DNA from: Acetivibrio ethanolgignens
Lineage (GTDB): Bacteria > Bacillota > Clostridia > Lachnospirales > Lachnospiraceae
Direction of reading: 5' to 3'
DNA: 64,000 nucleotides
NCBI RefSeq assembly: GCF_001461035.1
Contig: NZ_LNAM01000186.1
Span: 37,474 to 101,473 of the forward strand
Shown here piece after piece: positions 24,359-33,892 of this stretch. How positions within the stretch are numbered: position 1 is the first letter of the stretch; every line of letters begins with the position of its first letter. Position numbers and translations under genes: made by a program. The notes below the pieces were generated by a model. It saw only the letters and a program-made list of their open reading frames with translations, did no database searches and had not been told where the DNA came from.

Positions 24359-27300
24359 ATGTACGAAAAAGTATCAACGAACTTAAACTTTGTTGAGCGA
24401 GAAAAGAACACGGAACAGTTCTGGAAGGAAAACAAAATTTTTGAGAAAAGCATGGAGCAGAGAAAGCAGGGAGAGACCTATACCTTTTATGATGGCCCTC
24501 CAACTGCCAATGGAAAGCCCCATATTGGTCATGTGCTGACCCGTGTTATCAAGGACATGATTCCAAGATACCGCACGATGAAGGGGTATATGGTTCCGAG
24601 AAAGGCTGGCTGGGATACCCACGGACTTCCAGTAGAGCTGGAGGTAGAAAAGCTTCTGGGACTGGATGGTAAGGATCAGATTGAAGAATATGGTCTGGAG
24701 CCATTTATTGATAAATGCAAGGAATCTGTATGGAAGTACAAGGGTATGTGGGAGGATTTCTCCGGCACCGTAGGTTTCTGGGCAGATATGGATAACCCTT
24801 ATGTTACCTATCACAATGAGTATATCGAATCTGAATGGTGGGCCTTAAAGCAGATTTGGGAAAAGGGACTTTTATATAAGGGTTTTAAGATTGTGCCTTA
24901 CTGTCCACGCTGTGGCACCCCGCTTTCTTCGCAGGAGGTAGCCCAGGGCTATAAGATCGTAAAGGAGCGTTCTGCGATTGTGCGGTTTAAAGTAAAAGGC
25001 GAGGATGGGTATTTCCTGGCATGGACGACAACACCTTGGACCCTGCCTTCTAATGTGGCACTCTGTGTTAATCCAGAAGAGACCTACTGTAAGGTAAAGG
25101 CAGAGGATGGCTATACCTACTATATGGCAGAGGCGTTGCTTGACAGGGTACTGGGAGAAGCTGCCTATGAAGTGTTAGAGACTTATAAGGGAGCTGAGCT
25201 GGAATATAAGGAATATGAGCCATTGTTCGCCTGTGCTGGTGAGGCAGCCGAAAAACAGCACAAAAAAGCCCACTATGTAACCTGTGATGACTATGTAACG
25301 ATGACAGATGGTACCGGTATCGTTCATATTGCACCGGCCTTTGGTGAGGATGACTCCCAGGTTGGAAGGAAATACGGCTTGCCCTTTGTGCAGTTTGTAA
25401 ATGGCAAGGGTGAGCTCACTGAGGAGACGCCATATGCAGGGGTATTCTCTAAAAAGGCTGACCCACAGATTTTAAAGGATTTGGATGAGCAGAAGCTGTT
25501 ATTTGATGCACCGAAGTTTGAGCATGATTATCCACACTGCTGGAGATGCGATACACCGCTGATTTATTATGCAAGAGAGTCCTGGTTTATCAAGATGACA
25601 GAGGTAAAGGATAATCTGATTAAAAATAACAATACAATCAACTGGATTCCGGAAAGCATTGGAAAGGGCCGTTTTGGTGACTGGCTTGAGAATGTTCAGG
25701 ACTGGGGTATTTCCCGTAACCGTTACTGGGGTACACCATTAAATATCTGGGAATGTGAATGCGGACATATGCATTCTATCGGAAGTATTGCAGAATTAAA
25801 GGAAATGTCTGCCAACTGTCCGGAGGATATTGAGCTCCACCGTCCGTACATTGATGCCGTAACGATTCCGTGTCCGAAGTGCGGAAAGGAAATGCACCGG
25901 GTACCGGAGGTTATCGACTGCTGGTTTGACTCAGGAGCGATGCCCTTTGCACAGCACCACTATCCCTTTGAAAATAAGGACCTGTTTGAGAAGCAGTTCC
26001 CGGCAGACTTTATTTCTGAGGCAGTAGATCAGACAAGAGGATGGTTTTATTCCCTGCTGGCAGAGTCTACCCTGTTATTTGACAAGGCACCATATAAGAA
26101 TGTTATCGTTCTGGGCCATGTACAGGATGAAAATGGACAGAAGATGAGTAAGTCCAAGGGAAATGCCGTAGATCCTTTTGAGGCACTGGAAACCTATGGT
26201 GCAGACGCGATTCGGTGGTATTTCTATGTCAACAGTGCCCCATGGCTTCCAAACCGTTTCCATGGCAAGGCAGTTATGGAGGGACAGAGAAAGTTCATGG
26301 GGACTCTTTGGAACACCTATGCTTTCTTCGTACTGTATGCGAATATTGATGAATTTGACGCAACAAAGTATACCCTGGAATATGATAAATTATCTGTAAT
26401 GGATCAATGGCTGTTATCCCGATTAAACACGGTTGTCAAGGTTGTAGATGAAAACCTGGCGAATTATAAGATTCCGGAGACAGCAAGAGCATTACAGGAT
26501 TTCGTAGATGAGATGAGTAACTGGTATGTAAGACGGGGCCGTGAACGGTTCTGGGCAAAGGGCATGGAGCAGGATAAGATTAATGCCTACATGACCCTAT
26601 ATACTGCACTGGTTACGATTGCTAAGGCCGCAGCACCGATGATTCCGTTTATGACCGAGGATATTTACCGGAATCTGGTATGCAGTATTGATAAAGCTGC
26701 ACCGGAAAGTGTGCATTTATGTGATTTCCCAGAGTGTAAGACAGAGTGGATTGATCCGGAGCTTGAAAAGGCAATGGAGGAGGTTCTGGATATTGTTGTT
26801 CTGGGAAGAGCCTGCCGTAATGATGCCAACATCAAGAATCGTCAGCCGATTGGCAAAATGTATGTAAAGGCAGAAAACGAGCTGTCTGATTTCTATAAGG
26901 AAATCATTGCAGATGAGCTGAATGTAAAGGAAGTTGTATTTACCGATGATGTAAGAGACTTCACAAGCTATAGCTTTAAGCCACAGCTTCGGACTCTTGG
27001 AAAGCGGTTCGGAAAGCAGTTGAACGCATTGAAGGAGGTGCTTGCCAGCTTAGATGGTAATAAAGCGATGGATGAGCTTAATGAAAAGGGAACCCTTACG
27101 ATTACCCTGGAGGGAAGCGAGGAGGTTTTGGAAAAGGATGACCTTTTAATCGATGCAGCACAGATGGAGGGCTATGTGTCTGGTTCGGATTACGGAATTA
27201 CAGTAGTTTTGGATACCAATCTTTCCGAAGAGCTGTTAGAGGAGGGCTATGTCCTTGAAATTATCAGCAAGATCCAGACCATGCGTAAGGAAGCTGATTT

Positions 27301-27493
27301 TGAGGTTATGGATCACATCAATGTTTATTTAGAGGGAAATGATAAGCTGAAAGCAATTCTTTCAAAAAATGAGGAAGCTGTAAAAGCAAAGGTACTGGCA
27401 GAGAATATCTGTTATGAGAGTGCAAAGGGCTCTGTAAAGGAATGGAGCATTAACGGAGAGAATGTTACTTTAGGCGTTGAACTGTTAAAATAA
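24359..27493 (+). CDS. ileS: Isoleucyl-tRNA synthetase, long (type 2 / eukaryote-like) form
   Basis: A 1044-residue class I synthetase charging tRNA-Ile. HIGH motif in PHIGHVL (about 48), KMSKS in GQKMSKSKGNAVDPF (about 595), an editing domain in between, and Cys pairs in YCPRCGTPL, ECECGH and CPKCGKEMH. The length (over 1000 residues) and internal zinc-like Cys pairs fit the type 2 IleRS group rather than the roughly 930-residue type 1; type 2 enzymes are known to tolerate mupirocin. The ATG at 24359 follows TAGGAGGGAG; an ORF extension upstream runs through the terminator and is rejected. glgP follows closely. Confidence 0.96.
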   Translation: MYEKVSTNLNFVEREKNTEQFWKENKIFEKSMEQRKQGETYTFYDGPPTANGKPHIGHVLTRVIKDMIPRYRTMKGYMVPRKAGWDTHGLPVELEVEKLLGLDGKDQIEEYGLEPFIDKCKESVWKYKGMWEDFSGTVGFWADMDNPYVTYHNEYIESEWWALKQIWEKGLLYKGFKIVPYCPRCGTPLSSQEVAQGYKIVKERSAIVRFKVKGEDGYFLAWTTTPWTLPSNVALCVNPEETYCKVKAEDGYTYYMAEALLDRVLGEAAYEVLETYKGAELEYKEYEPLFACAGEAAEKQHKKAHYVTCDDYVTMTDGTGIVHIAPAFGEDDSQVGRKYGLPFVQFVNGKGELTEETPYAGVFSKKADPQILKDLDEQKLLFDAPKFEHDYPHCWRCDTPLIYYARESWFIKMTEVKDNLIKNNNTINWIPESIGKGRFGDWLENVQDWGISRNRYWGTPLNIWECECGHMHSIGSIAELKEMSANCPEDIELHRPYIDAVTIPCPKCGKEMHRVPEVIDCWFDSGAMPFAQHHYPFENKDLFEKQFPADFISEAVDQTRGWFYSLLAESTLLFDKAPYKNVIVLGHVQDENGQKMSKSKGNAVDPFEALETYGADAIRWYFYVNSAPWLPNRFHGKAVMEGQRKFMGTLWNTYAFFVLYANIDEFDATKYTLEYDKLSVMDQWLLSRLNTVVKVVDENLANYKIPETARALQDFVDEMSNWYVRRGRERFWAKGMEQDKINAYMTLYTALVTIAKAAAPMIPFMTEDIYRNLVCSIDKAAPESVHLCDFPECKTEWIDPELEKAMEEVLDIVVLGRACRNDANIKNRQPIGKMYVKAENELSDFYKEIIADELNVKEVVFTDDVRDFTSYSFKPQLRTLGKRFGKQLNALKEVLASLDGNKAMDELNEKGTLTITLEGSEEVLEKDDLLIDAAQMEGYVSGSDYGITVVLDTNLSEELLEEGYVLEIISKIQTMRKEADFEVMDHINVYLEGNDKLKAILSKNEEAVKAKVLAENICYESAKGSVKEWSINGENVTLGVELLK

Positions 27494-27504
27494 GGAGGCA
27501 TTCT

Positions 27505-29958
27505 GTGAGAGAATTAAACAAAGAAGAATTTAAAAAAGAAGTCATTGATTATTTAAAGGTATTAAATTTCCGTACCGTAGAGGAAGCGACGCAACAGCAG
27601 CTGTTCCAGGCAGTAGCTTATGCCCTGAAGGATTATGTGGTAGACCAGTGGATGGCTACCCATAAGGCTTCCAAGGCAAATAAGTCAAAAATTGTTTATT
27701 ATTTATCTATGGAATTTTTGACCGGACGGGCTTTGGGAAATATGATTATCAACCTGAAGGGAAATCAGGAGATTAAAGAGGCTTTAGAGGAACTGAATAT
27801 TAATTTAGAGAATTTAGAGGAGGAGGAGCCAGATGCTGCTTTGGGAAATGGTGGCCTGGGTCGTCTGGCAGCCTGCTTTTTAGACTCTTTAGCTACTCTT
27901 GGGTATCCGGCTTATGGCTGTGGTATCCGCTATAAATACGGCATGTTCAAGCAGGAGATTGAAAATGGCTATCAGAAGGAGGTTCCGGATGACTGGCTTA
28001 AGAATGGCAATCCTTTTGAAATCAAACGTGCAGAGTATGCCCAGGAGGTTAAATTTGGCGGATATATTACCATTCGTAAGGATGAAAATGGACGCGATAA
28101 GTTTATCCAGGAGAACTATCAGTCGGTACGTGCTGTGCCATACGATCTGCCGATTGTAGGCTACAATAATAATATGGTCAACACTCTCCGCATCTGGGAT
28201 GCAGAGGCGATGGATGACTTTAATTTAAATTCCTTTGATAAAGGAGACTATCATAAGGCGGTGGAGCAGCAGAATCTGGCAAGAACCATCTGCGAGGTGC
28301 TCTATCCAAATGATAACCACTATGCAGGCAAAGAGCTACGTTTGAAACAGCAGTATTTCTTTGTATCTGCCAGTGTACAGCGGGCAGTAAAGTCCTATAT
28401 GCACCGCTATGGTGATATCCATAAGCTTTATGAGAAGGTATGCTTCCAGCTTAATGATACCCATCCGACAGTAGCGGTAGCAGAGCTGATGCGTATTTTA
28501 ATGGATGACTATAATCTGGAATGGGATGAGGCATGGTCTATTACAAATAAAACCTGTGCTTATACGAACCATACGATTATGGCAGAAGCATTGGAAAAAT
28601 GGCCTCTGGAGCTGTTCTCCCGGCTTCTTCCTAGAATTTACCAGATTGTAGAAGAGATTAACCGCCGCTTCATTAATGAAATTCAGAGCCGTTATCCTGG
28701 AAATTACCAGAAGATTGAAAAGATGGCTATTTTATATGATGGACAGGTGCGGATGGCAAATCTGGCGATTGTATCCGGTTTCTCGGTTAATGGTGTAGCA
28801 CAGCTGCATACAGAAATCTTAAAGCATCAGCAGCTGAAGGATTTTTATGAGATGATGCCGGAGAAGTTTAATAATAAGACGAACGGTATTACCCAGAGAC
28901 GTTTCCTTCTTCATGGTAATCCGCTTCTGGCGGATTGGGTAACCAGTAAAATTGGTGATGAATGGATTAGTGATCTTCCTCACTTAAATGAGCTGGCTAT
29001 CTATGCAGATGACTTAAGGTGCCAGAAGGAATTTATGAATATCAAATACCAGAACAAGGTACGTCTGGCAAAATATATTAAAGAGCACAATGGCATTGAA
29101 GTTGACCCAAGGTCTATTTTTGATGTCCAGGTAAAGCGTCTTCATGAATACAAGAGACAGCTTTTAAATATTCTGCATGTAATGCATTTATATAATCAGC
29201 TGAAACAGAATCCGGAGATGGACTTCTATCCAAGGACCTTTATTTTCGGAGCAAAGGCATCTGCTGGCTATGAGCGTGCGAAGGCTATTATTAAGCTGAT
29301 TAACAGTGTAGCGGATGTGGTAAACAATGATGCTTCCATTCATGGAAAAATCAAGGTTGTATTTATTGAAAATTATCGTGTATCCAATGCAGAACTGATT
29401 TTTGCTGCTTCTGATGTATCAGAGCAGATTTCTACAGCAAGCAAAGAGGCTAGTGGAACCGGCAATATGAAATTTATGCTGAACGGTGCCGTGACCCTTG
29501 GAACTTTAGATGGTGCGAACATTGAGATTGTAGAAGAGGTTGGCGAGGAGAATGCAGTTATGTTTGGTCTAACCTCGGATGAAGTTATTGCTTATGAGCA
29601 GAATGGCGGCTACAATCCAAAGGAAATTTACAATATTGACCAGGATATCCGTGTAGTGCTGACACAGTTAATCAACGGAACCTATTCGCCGGAGAATCCA
29701 AACCTGTTCCGTAATCTGTATGACTCCCTGTTAGAGACCAAAGGTGGAGAGAAGGCAGACCAGTACTTTATTTTAAAGGATTTCCGGGCGTATGAAGAGG
29801 CTCAGAAAAAGATTGAGGCTCTCTATCGGGATGAGGCACGCTGGGCTAAGATGGCAATGTTAAATGTAGCTAAGTCTGGTAAGTTCTCTTCTGATCGTAC
29901 CATTGAGGAATATGTAAGGGATATCTGGCATCTGGAAAAGATTGAGGTAAAATTATGA
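27505..29958 (+). CDS. glgP: Glycogen/maltodextrin phosphorylase
   Basis: An 817-residue GT35 enzyme releasing glucose-1-phosphate from alpha-1,4-glucans. The pyridoxal-phosphate lysine lies in EASGTGNMKFMLNG, and other family blocks are clear: YYLSMEFLTGRALGNMI, NGGLGRLAACFLDS, and KRLHEYKRQLLNI. The start is GTG at 27505 after AAGGAGG. It lies 11 bases after ileS without a terminator and overlaps the next gene by four bases (ATGA), so it is read in the same transcription unit as sppA. No glycogen-synthesis genes are near. Confidence 0.96.
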   Translation: MRELNKEEFKKEVIDYLKVLNFRTVEEATQQQLFQAVAYALKDYVVDQWMATHKASKANKSKIVYYLSMEFLTGRALGNMIINLKGNQEIKEALEELNINLENLEEEEPDAALGNGGLGRLAACFLDSLATLGYPAYGCGIRYKYGMFKQEIENGYQKEVPDDWLKNGNPFEIKRAEYAQEVKFGGYITIRKDENGRDKFIQENYQSVRAVPYDLPIVGYNNNMVNTLRIWDAEAMDDFNLNSFDKGDYHKAVEQQNLARTICEVLYPNDNHYAGKELRLKQQYFFVSASVQRAVKSYMHRYGDIHKLYEKVCFQLNDTHPTVAVAELMRILMDDYNLEWDEAWSITNKTCAYTNHTIMAEALEKWPLELFSRLLPRIYQIVEEINRRFINEIQSRYPGNYQKIEKMAILYDGQVRMANLAIVSGFSVNGVAQLHTEILKHQQLKDFYEMMPEKFNNKTNGITQRRFLLHGNPLLADWVTSKIGDEWISDLPHLNELAIYADDLRCQKEFMNIKYQNKVRLAKYIKEHNGIEVDPRSIFDVQVKRLHEYKRQLLNILHVMHLYNQLKQNPEMDFYPRTFIFGAKASAGYERAKAIIKLINSVADVVNNDASIHGKIKVVFIENYRVSNAELIFAASDVSEQISTASKEASGTGNMKFMLNGAVTLGTLDGANIEIVEEVGEENAVMFGLTSDEVIAYEQNGGYNPKEIYNIDQDIRVVLTQLINGTYSPENPNLFRNLYDSLLETKGGEKADQYFILKDFRAYEEAQKKIEALYRDEARWAKMAMLNVAKSGKFSSDRTIEEYVRDIWHLEKIEVKL

Positions 29959-30974
29959 AGACAAAACAAATCATTGGAATTGTAGTGGCAGGAGCTGTAT
30001 TTATTTCCGTAGGAGTATCCGGTGTGTTGACCAGTCAGCTGACAAATCAGCTGACTGGGGGCAGCAAACAGTCAGCTGCGGGCTTTTTCGAAGAGCTTTT
30101 GGGTGAGACAACAGGTAAGCTTGAGTTTCCTATAGAACCCTTTGTAGGTCTGGTAAGGGTGGAAGGGAAGATAAGAGATACCGGTTCTTCTACTGCCTTT
30201 GAAAAAGTAGGATATGACCATCAGAGCATCCTTCGTTACATAGATAGGATGATGGACTCTCCAAATAATACAGGAATTTTACTCTATGTGGACAGCCCGG
30301 GTGGTGGTGTTTATGAAAGTGATGAGCTGTATCTGAAGCTTAAGGAGTATAAAGAGGAGACAGGTCGTCCAATTTGGGCCTATATGGGTTCTATGGCATG
30401 CTCCGGCGGTTATTATATTTCTATGGCAGCAGATAGGATTGTTGCGAATAGAAATACCTGGACAGGCTCCATTGGTGTTATTATTTCCAACTATAACTAT
30501 AAGGAATTTTTTGACAAGCTGGGCGTAAAGGAAATAAATTATACCAGCGGACCAAACAAGGCGATGGGCTCCGGCGGCATTGAGGCGACAAAGGAGCAGA
30601 AGGAAATCTTCCAGGGTATGGTGGATGAGGCTTATGAGCAGTTTGTGGAAATCATAGCAGAGGGAAGAAACATGTCTAGAGATACAGTAAAGCCATTGGC
30701 AGATGGACGTATCTATACCGCAAAGCAGGCACTTTCCTTAAAGCTGATTGATGAGATTGACAGCCTGGAAAATACAGAGCTTGCTATCCGTAAGGAGGCA
30801 GGAAGTGGTTCTGTCATTTATGAACCGGACTTTTCCGGCAGCAGCTTTTTCTCCTCTCTGTTCTCCAGCTTTAAAGGAATCCGGGGGAAATCCGATGTGC
30901 AGGCGGTAACAGAAATGCTAAATGATGGAAGAAACGGGGTGCCGATGTATTATGCAGAACCAGGAAAACAGTAG
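29955..30974 (+). CDS. sppA: Signal peptide peptidase SppA
   Basis: A 339-residue S49-family membrane serine protease that degrades cleaved signal peptides. An N-terminal membrane anchor (about 5-26) is followed by the catalytic fold: LLYVDSPGGGVYESDELY, the nucleophile serine in MACSGGYYISMAADRI, and the lysine-bearing ending region. The short single-domain form is normal for Gram-positives. It overlaps glgP by four bases, and its 3' end overlaps the next gene by 23 bases. Confidence 0.93.
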   Translation: MKTKQIIGIVVAGAVFISVGVSGVLTSQLTNQLTGGSKQSAAGFFEELLGETTGKLEFPIEPFVGLVRVEGKIRDTGSSTAFEKVGYDHQSILRYIDRMMDSPNNTGILLYVDSPGGGVYESDELYLKLKEYKEETGRPIWAYMGSMACSGGYYISMAADRIVANRNTWTGSIGVIISNYNYKEFFDKLGVKEINYTSGPNKAMGSGGIEATKEQKEIFQGMVDEAYEQFVEIIAEGRNMSRDTVKPLADGRIYTAKQALSLKLIDEIDSLENTELAIRKEAGSGSVIYEPDFSGSSFFSSLFSSFKGIRGKSDVQAVTEMLNDGRNGVPMYYAEPGKQ

Positions 30975-31554
30975 AATATTTTATGGCGGCTTTTTTGTAA
31001 GGCTGGCAGCAGCCTGGGTAGATGCACTTTTAGTATCCCTTGCTCTTCTTACATTCAGACTACCGCTTCTTTTTGCCGGAGATGCTAATCCTTTGCATCA
31101 GCCGGTTTTGTTCCGGTTTACGCCATGGGACATCTTTTTATACCTTTTGACAACGGCCTATTATGTCTTTTTTACCTATGCAGCAGGAGCAACCCTTGGA
31201 AAGCGGATGTTTTCTCTGCGGGTAGTGGCGGCTGATGGCAGAAGGCTTTCTCTTTGGGATGTTATTTACCGCGAAACGATTGGTAAATATCTGTCGGGGG
31301 TGTTTCTTTTTATGGGCTATATTATGGCTGGTGTTGATAAGGAAAAGAAAGCCTTTCATGATATGCTGGCGGATACCAGAGTTATTTATTCCTTCGGTAA
31401 GGAACCGCGGAATAGGAAGGACTACTACTGCGGGAGTGAAAAGGGTTATCCAGTACCAGAGTATGGATATAAAAAGGTGGAGGAAGAAAAACCGGATTCG
31501 CAAGAAAAGCAGACAGAAGAGGAAAATGGTGGAAATAGTAATGAAGGGAAATAA
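30952..31554 (+). CDS. RDD-family membrane protein
   Basis: A 200-residue protein with an RDD domain: conserved R and D in FFVRLAAAWVDALLVSLALL (first helix), an amphipathic loop, FTYAAGATLGKRMFSLRVVA, and a third helix around YLSGVFLFMGYIMAG, then DKEKKAFHDMLADTRVI. A polar C-terminal tail follows. RDD proteins are thought to be membrane transport or stress-linked proteins, but the function here is unknown. The ATG at 30952 lies inside sppA and removes an out-of-family N-terminal extension. It overlaps the next gene, forming glgP-sppA-RDD-secreted protein as a unit. Confidence 0.85.
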   Translation: MQNQENSRIFYGGFFVRLAAAWVDALLVSLALLTFRLPLLFAGDANPLHQPVLFRFTPWDIFLYLLTTAYYVFFTYAAGATLGKRMFSLRVVAADGRRLSLWDVIYRETIGKYLSGVFLFMGYIMAGVDKEKKAFHDMLADTRVIYSFGKEPRNRKDYYCGSEKGYPVPEYGYKKVEEEKPDSQEKQTEEENGGNSNEGK

Positions 31555-32341
31555 GTTATTATTTAAGAATTTTATATTGGCAGTGCTTTGTTTTATTGGT
31601 ATTTTTGCTTTTACGCCGGTACAAGCCAGGGCAGAAACAGTTGATTTGGAATCAAATAAGCAATATACGATTGAGCTTACAGGTGGAACAACGAAGACGA
31701 TGACTTATACAATGCCAAAGGAAGGATCTTTTTATATAAAGGTTATCCCTCAGTATTATACTTATGAAGGAGAACGTAAAGAGAGTGATAGCTGGTGGCT
31801 TCCAATCACGATGTCAGTTAATTTCAAAAAATACGAAGATTACAATGTATTTAAGAGTCAGGGATCCTGGAATTCTAAAAACTATTCTTTTCAGCCTGGA
31901 GAAAAGGTAGTTATTGAGGCAATTAGTACCTCTCCTTCAGAGTATATATACTATTATGACATTGAGGTTGTGCTGGTAAAAGAAAAAAACTTTGAAAAAG
32001 AGGAAAATAATAGCAGGAAAACAGCTAATAAAATTACTACAGGAAATACATATAGAGGATTATTAATGAAGGATGATGAGGACTGGTATACATTTAAAGC
32101 ACCTTCAACCGGATACTATAAGTTTTACGGAGTAAATACGCAGTTAGATTCAGGAAACTGTGACTTGGTTTTATATAATACAAAATATAAAGAGCTGGAA
32201 TCCCTTTTGTTAAATCATGGTGATGGATATAAGGCCTTTAAAAAGATAAAATTAAAAAAGGGGCAGCGTGTGTATTTGAGAGCAAAATCAAGCTTTTATT
32301 GGGATATTTTTTATAAGATTAAAGTTAAAAAGGTAAAATAA
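31541..32341 (+). CDS. Secreted protein with PPC-like beta domains
   Basis: A 266-residue exported protein. A basic start and hydrophobic core (about 8-24) ending TPVQARA give a clear signal peptide. The mature part is beta-rich with two repeats resembling bacterial pre-peptidase C-terminal (PPC) domains: one around YTIELTGGTTKTMTYTMPKE, a second around DDEDWYTFKAPSTGYYKFYG. No catalytic motif is visible. It probably binds cell-surface or extracellular material (inference). A similar protein occurs at 49638-50774. An in-frame ATG 15 bases upstream (31526) is an alternative start. Confidence 0.75.
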   Translation: MKGNKLLFKNFILAVLCFIGIFAFTPVQARAETVDLESNKQYTIELTGGTTKTMTYTMPKEGSFYIKVIPQYYTYEGERKESDSWWLPITMSVNFKKYEDYNVFKSQGSWNSKNYSFQPGEKVVIEAISTSPSEYIYYYDIEVVLVKEKNFEKEENNSRKTANKITTGNTYRGLLMKDDEDWYTFKAPSTGYYKFYGVNTQLDSGNCDLVLYNTKYKELESLLLNHGDGYKAFKKIKLKKGQRVYLRAKSSFYWDIFYKIKVKKVK

Positions 32342-32373
32342 TAGAACGGAAGAGGATTAAGGAATACATCAGA

Positions 32374-32417
32374 GGTGTTTTTCAGATTTTAAAGTCTGGA
32401 AGACACCTTCAATTTTT
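32374..32417 (+). terminator. Terminator after the secreted-protein gene
   Basis: The 13-bp arms 32374-32386 and 32395-32407 (three G-U pairs) are followed by a T-rich tract. Confidence 0.8.
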
Positions 32418-32481
32418 ATTTTGTAGGTTAAAAGTTCAAGGGAAAAGTGTAATAAATAACGCAAAGTTCATAGAAAAAGTG

Positions 32482-32510
32482 TTGATAAATATAGAAAAAC
32501 TGCATATAAT
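32482..32510 (+). promoter_or_regulatory. Sigma-A promoter of the DUF4143 ATPase gene
   Basis: TTGATA (32482-32487), a 17-bp spacer and TATAAT (32505-32510), 24 bases before the start codon. Confidence 0.82.
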
Positions 32511-32534
32511 AGAAGCAGGGAGATGGTGTTATCT

Positions 32535-33824
32535 ATGATACGATATGCAATGCAGGAACTAATAAAATGGAAAGAAAAGCCGAATCGAAAGCCGTTAATT
32601 ATAAAAGGAGCCAGACAGGTTGGAAAAACGTGGCTGATGAAGGAATTTGGAAAACAGTATTTTGATAATATGGCATATATTAATTTTGATAATAATGAGC
32701 GAATGAAAAACGTATTTGATGGAGATTATGACATTGAGCGTATCTTGATGGCAATTAATATTGAGTCAAAGGAAACGGTTTTTCCCCAGAAAACTCTGAT
32801 TATTTTTGATGAGATTCAGGAGGCACCAAGGGCGATTACCTCATTGAAATATTTTCAGGAGAATGCACCAGAGTATGCCATTGTTGCAGCTGGGTCTCTG
32901 TTGGGAGTAGCTATACATGAGGGTGTTTCTTTTCCTGTGGGAAAGGTAGATATTATGGACCTGTATCCTCTTAATTATCGGGAATTTTTGGAGGCCGTAG
33001 GGGAAAAGAAACTGGTGCAGCTTATTACAAAGAAGGATTACAGGATGATGTCTGTTTTCAAGGACAAATATATTGACTGGCTAAAACGATATTATTACAT
33101 TGGTGGTATGCCGGAGGTTGTGGCTGATTTTATAAAGAACAGGGATTTCAATCAGGTAAGAAAGATACAAAGTACGATTATTGCTCTTTATGAAAGTGAT
33201 TTTGGAAAGCATACTACAGAAAATCAATTAGCAAGAATAAGAATGGTGTGGAATTCTATTCCAATGCAGTTGGCAAAAGAAAATAAAAAATTCTTTTTTG
33301 GACAGATAAAGGAAGGGGCAAGGGCAAAAGATTTTGAACTTGCGATAGAATGGCTTCTTGATTGCGGATTGATAAAAAAGGTATATCGTGTAAATAAACC
33401 TGCAGTTCCATTGAAGGCCTATATGGAGTTCAGTGCATTTAAGCTGTTTTTGTTAGACGTAGGACTTTTAGGAGCTTTAAGTGAACTGGATGCCGGATCT
33501 ATTCTGGATGGAAATGATTTATTTACAGAATTTAAAGGAGCATTGACAGAGCAATATGTTTGTCAGCAGCTGGTTTCAGATACAGCCTATACACCGTTTT
33601 ATTATGCGTCGGAGAAAGCTACTTATGAGGTGGACTTTATTGTACAGAAGGGCTCGCAGATTGTACCACTGGAGGTAAAAGCAGAAGAAAATCTACAAGC
33701 GAAAAGCTTGAAATTTTTTTGTAGTAAGTATGAACCGGAGTATGCGGTTCGTACCTCAATGTCCGATTATCGGGTGCAGGACTGGATGGTTAATCTTCCC
33801 CTTTATGCAATTTCCAATTTATAG
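32535..33824 (+). CDS. AAA ATPase with DUF4143 domain
   Basis: A 429-residue cytoplasmic protein of a very common bacterial family. The Walker A is IKGARQVGKTWLMKEFG (about 24-40), Walker B LIIFDEIQEAPRAITSLKYF, and the C-terminal DUF4143 region ends in a PD-(D/E)XK-like core YEVDFIVQKGSQIVPLEVKA. The biological role of the family is unknown; genes like this are often accessory and singly transcribed. I chose ATG 32535 because the GGGAGA ribosome site fits it better than the ATG at 32523. It has its own promoter and terminators on both sides. Confidence 0.88.
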   Translation: MIRYAMQELIKWKEKPNRKPLIIKGARQVGKTWLMKEFGKQYFDNMAYINFDNNERMKNVFDGDYDIERILMAINIESKETVFPQKTLIIFDEIQEAPRAITSLKYFQENAPEYAIVAAGSLLGVAIHEGVSFPVGKVDIMDLYPLNYREFLEAVGEKKLVQLITKKDYRMMSVFKDKYIDWLKRYYYIGGMPEVVADFIKNRDFNQVRKIQSTIIALYESDFGKHTTENQLARIRMVWNSIPMQLAKENKKFFFGQIKEGARAKDFELAIEWLLDCGLIKKVYRVNKPAVPLKAYMEFSAFKLFLLDVGLLGALSELDAGSILDGNDLFTEFKGALTEQYVCQQLVSDTAYTPFYYASEKATYEVDFIVQKGSQIVPLEVKAEENLQAKSLKFFCSKYEPEYAVRTSMSDYRVQDWMVNLPLYAISNL

Positions 33825-33846
33825 CTTTTAAAAAAGAAAAAAACAA

Positions 33847-33892
33847 GTATATTACCTCGGTTTTCGGCAAAAATAAAACCGAGGTGATTTTT
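33847..33892 (+). promoter_or_regulatory. Hairpin overlapping the ribosome site, with candidate sigma-F promoter inside
   Basis: The perfect 11-bp arms 33854-33864 and 33875-33885 plus TTTTT (33888-33892) look like a terminator. The 3' arm contains GAGGT, the ribosome site of the SpoIIQ-like gene. GTATA (33847-33851) and GGCAAAAAT (33866-33874), 14 bp apart, match a forespore sigma-F promoter; RNA started there would lack the 5' arm. Confidence 0.55.

Noticed and set aside
31235..31540. Long N-terminal extension of the secreted protein in the RDD gene region
   Set aside because: It is the out-of-frame reading of the RDD gene; the signal peptide starts at 31541.
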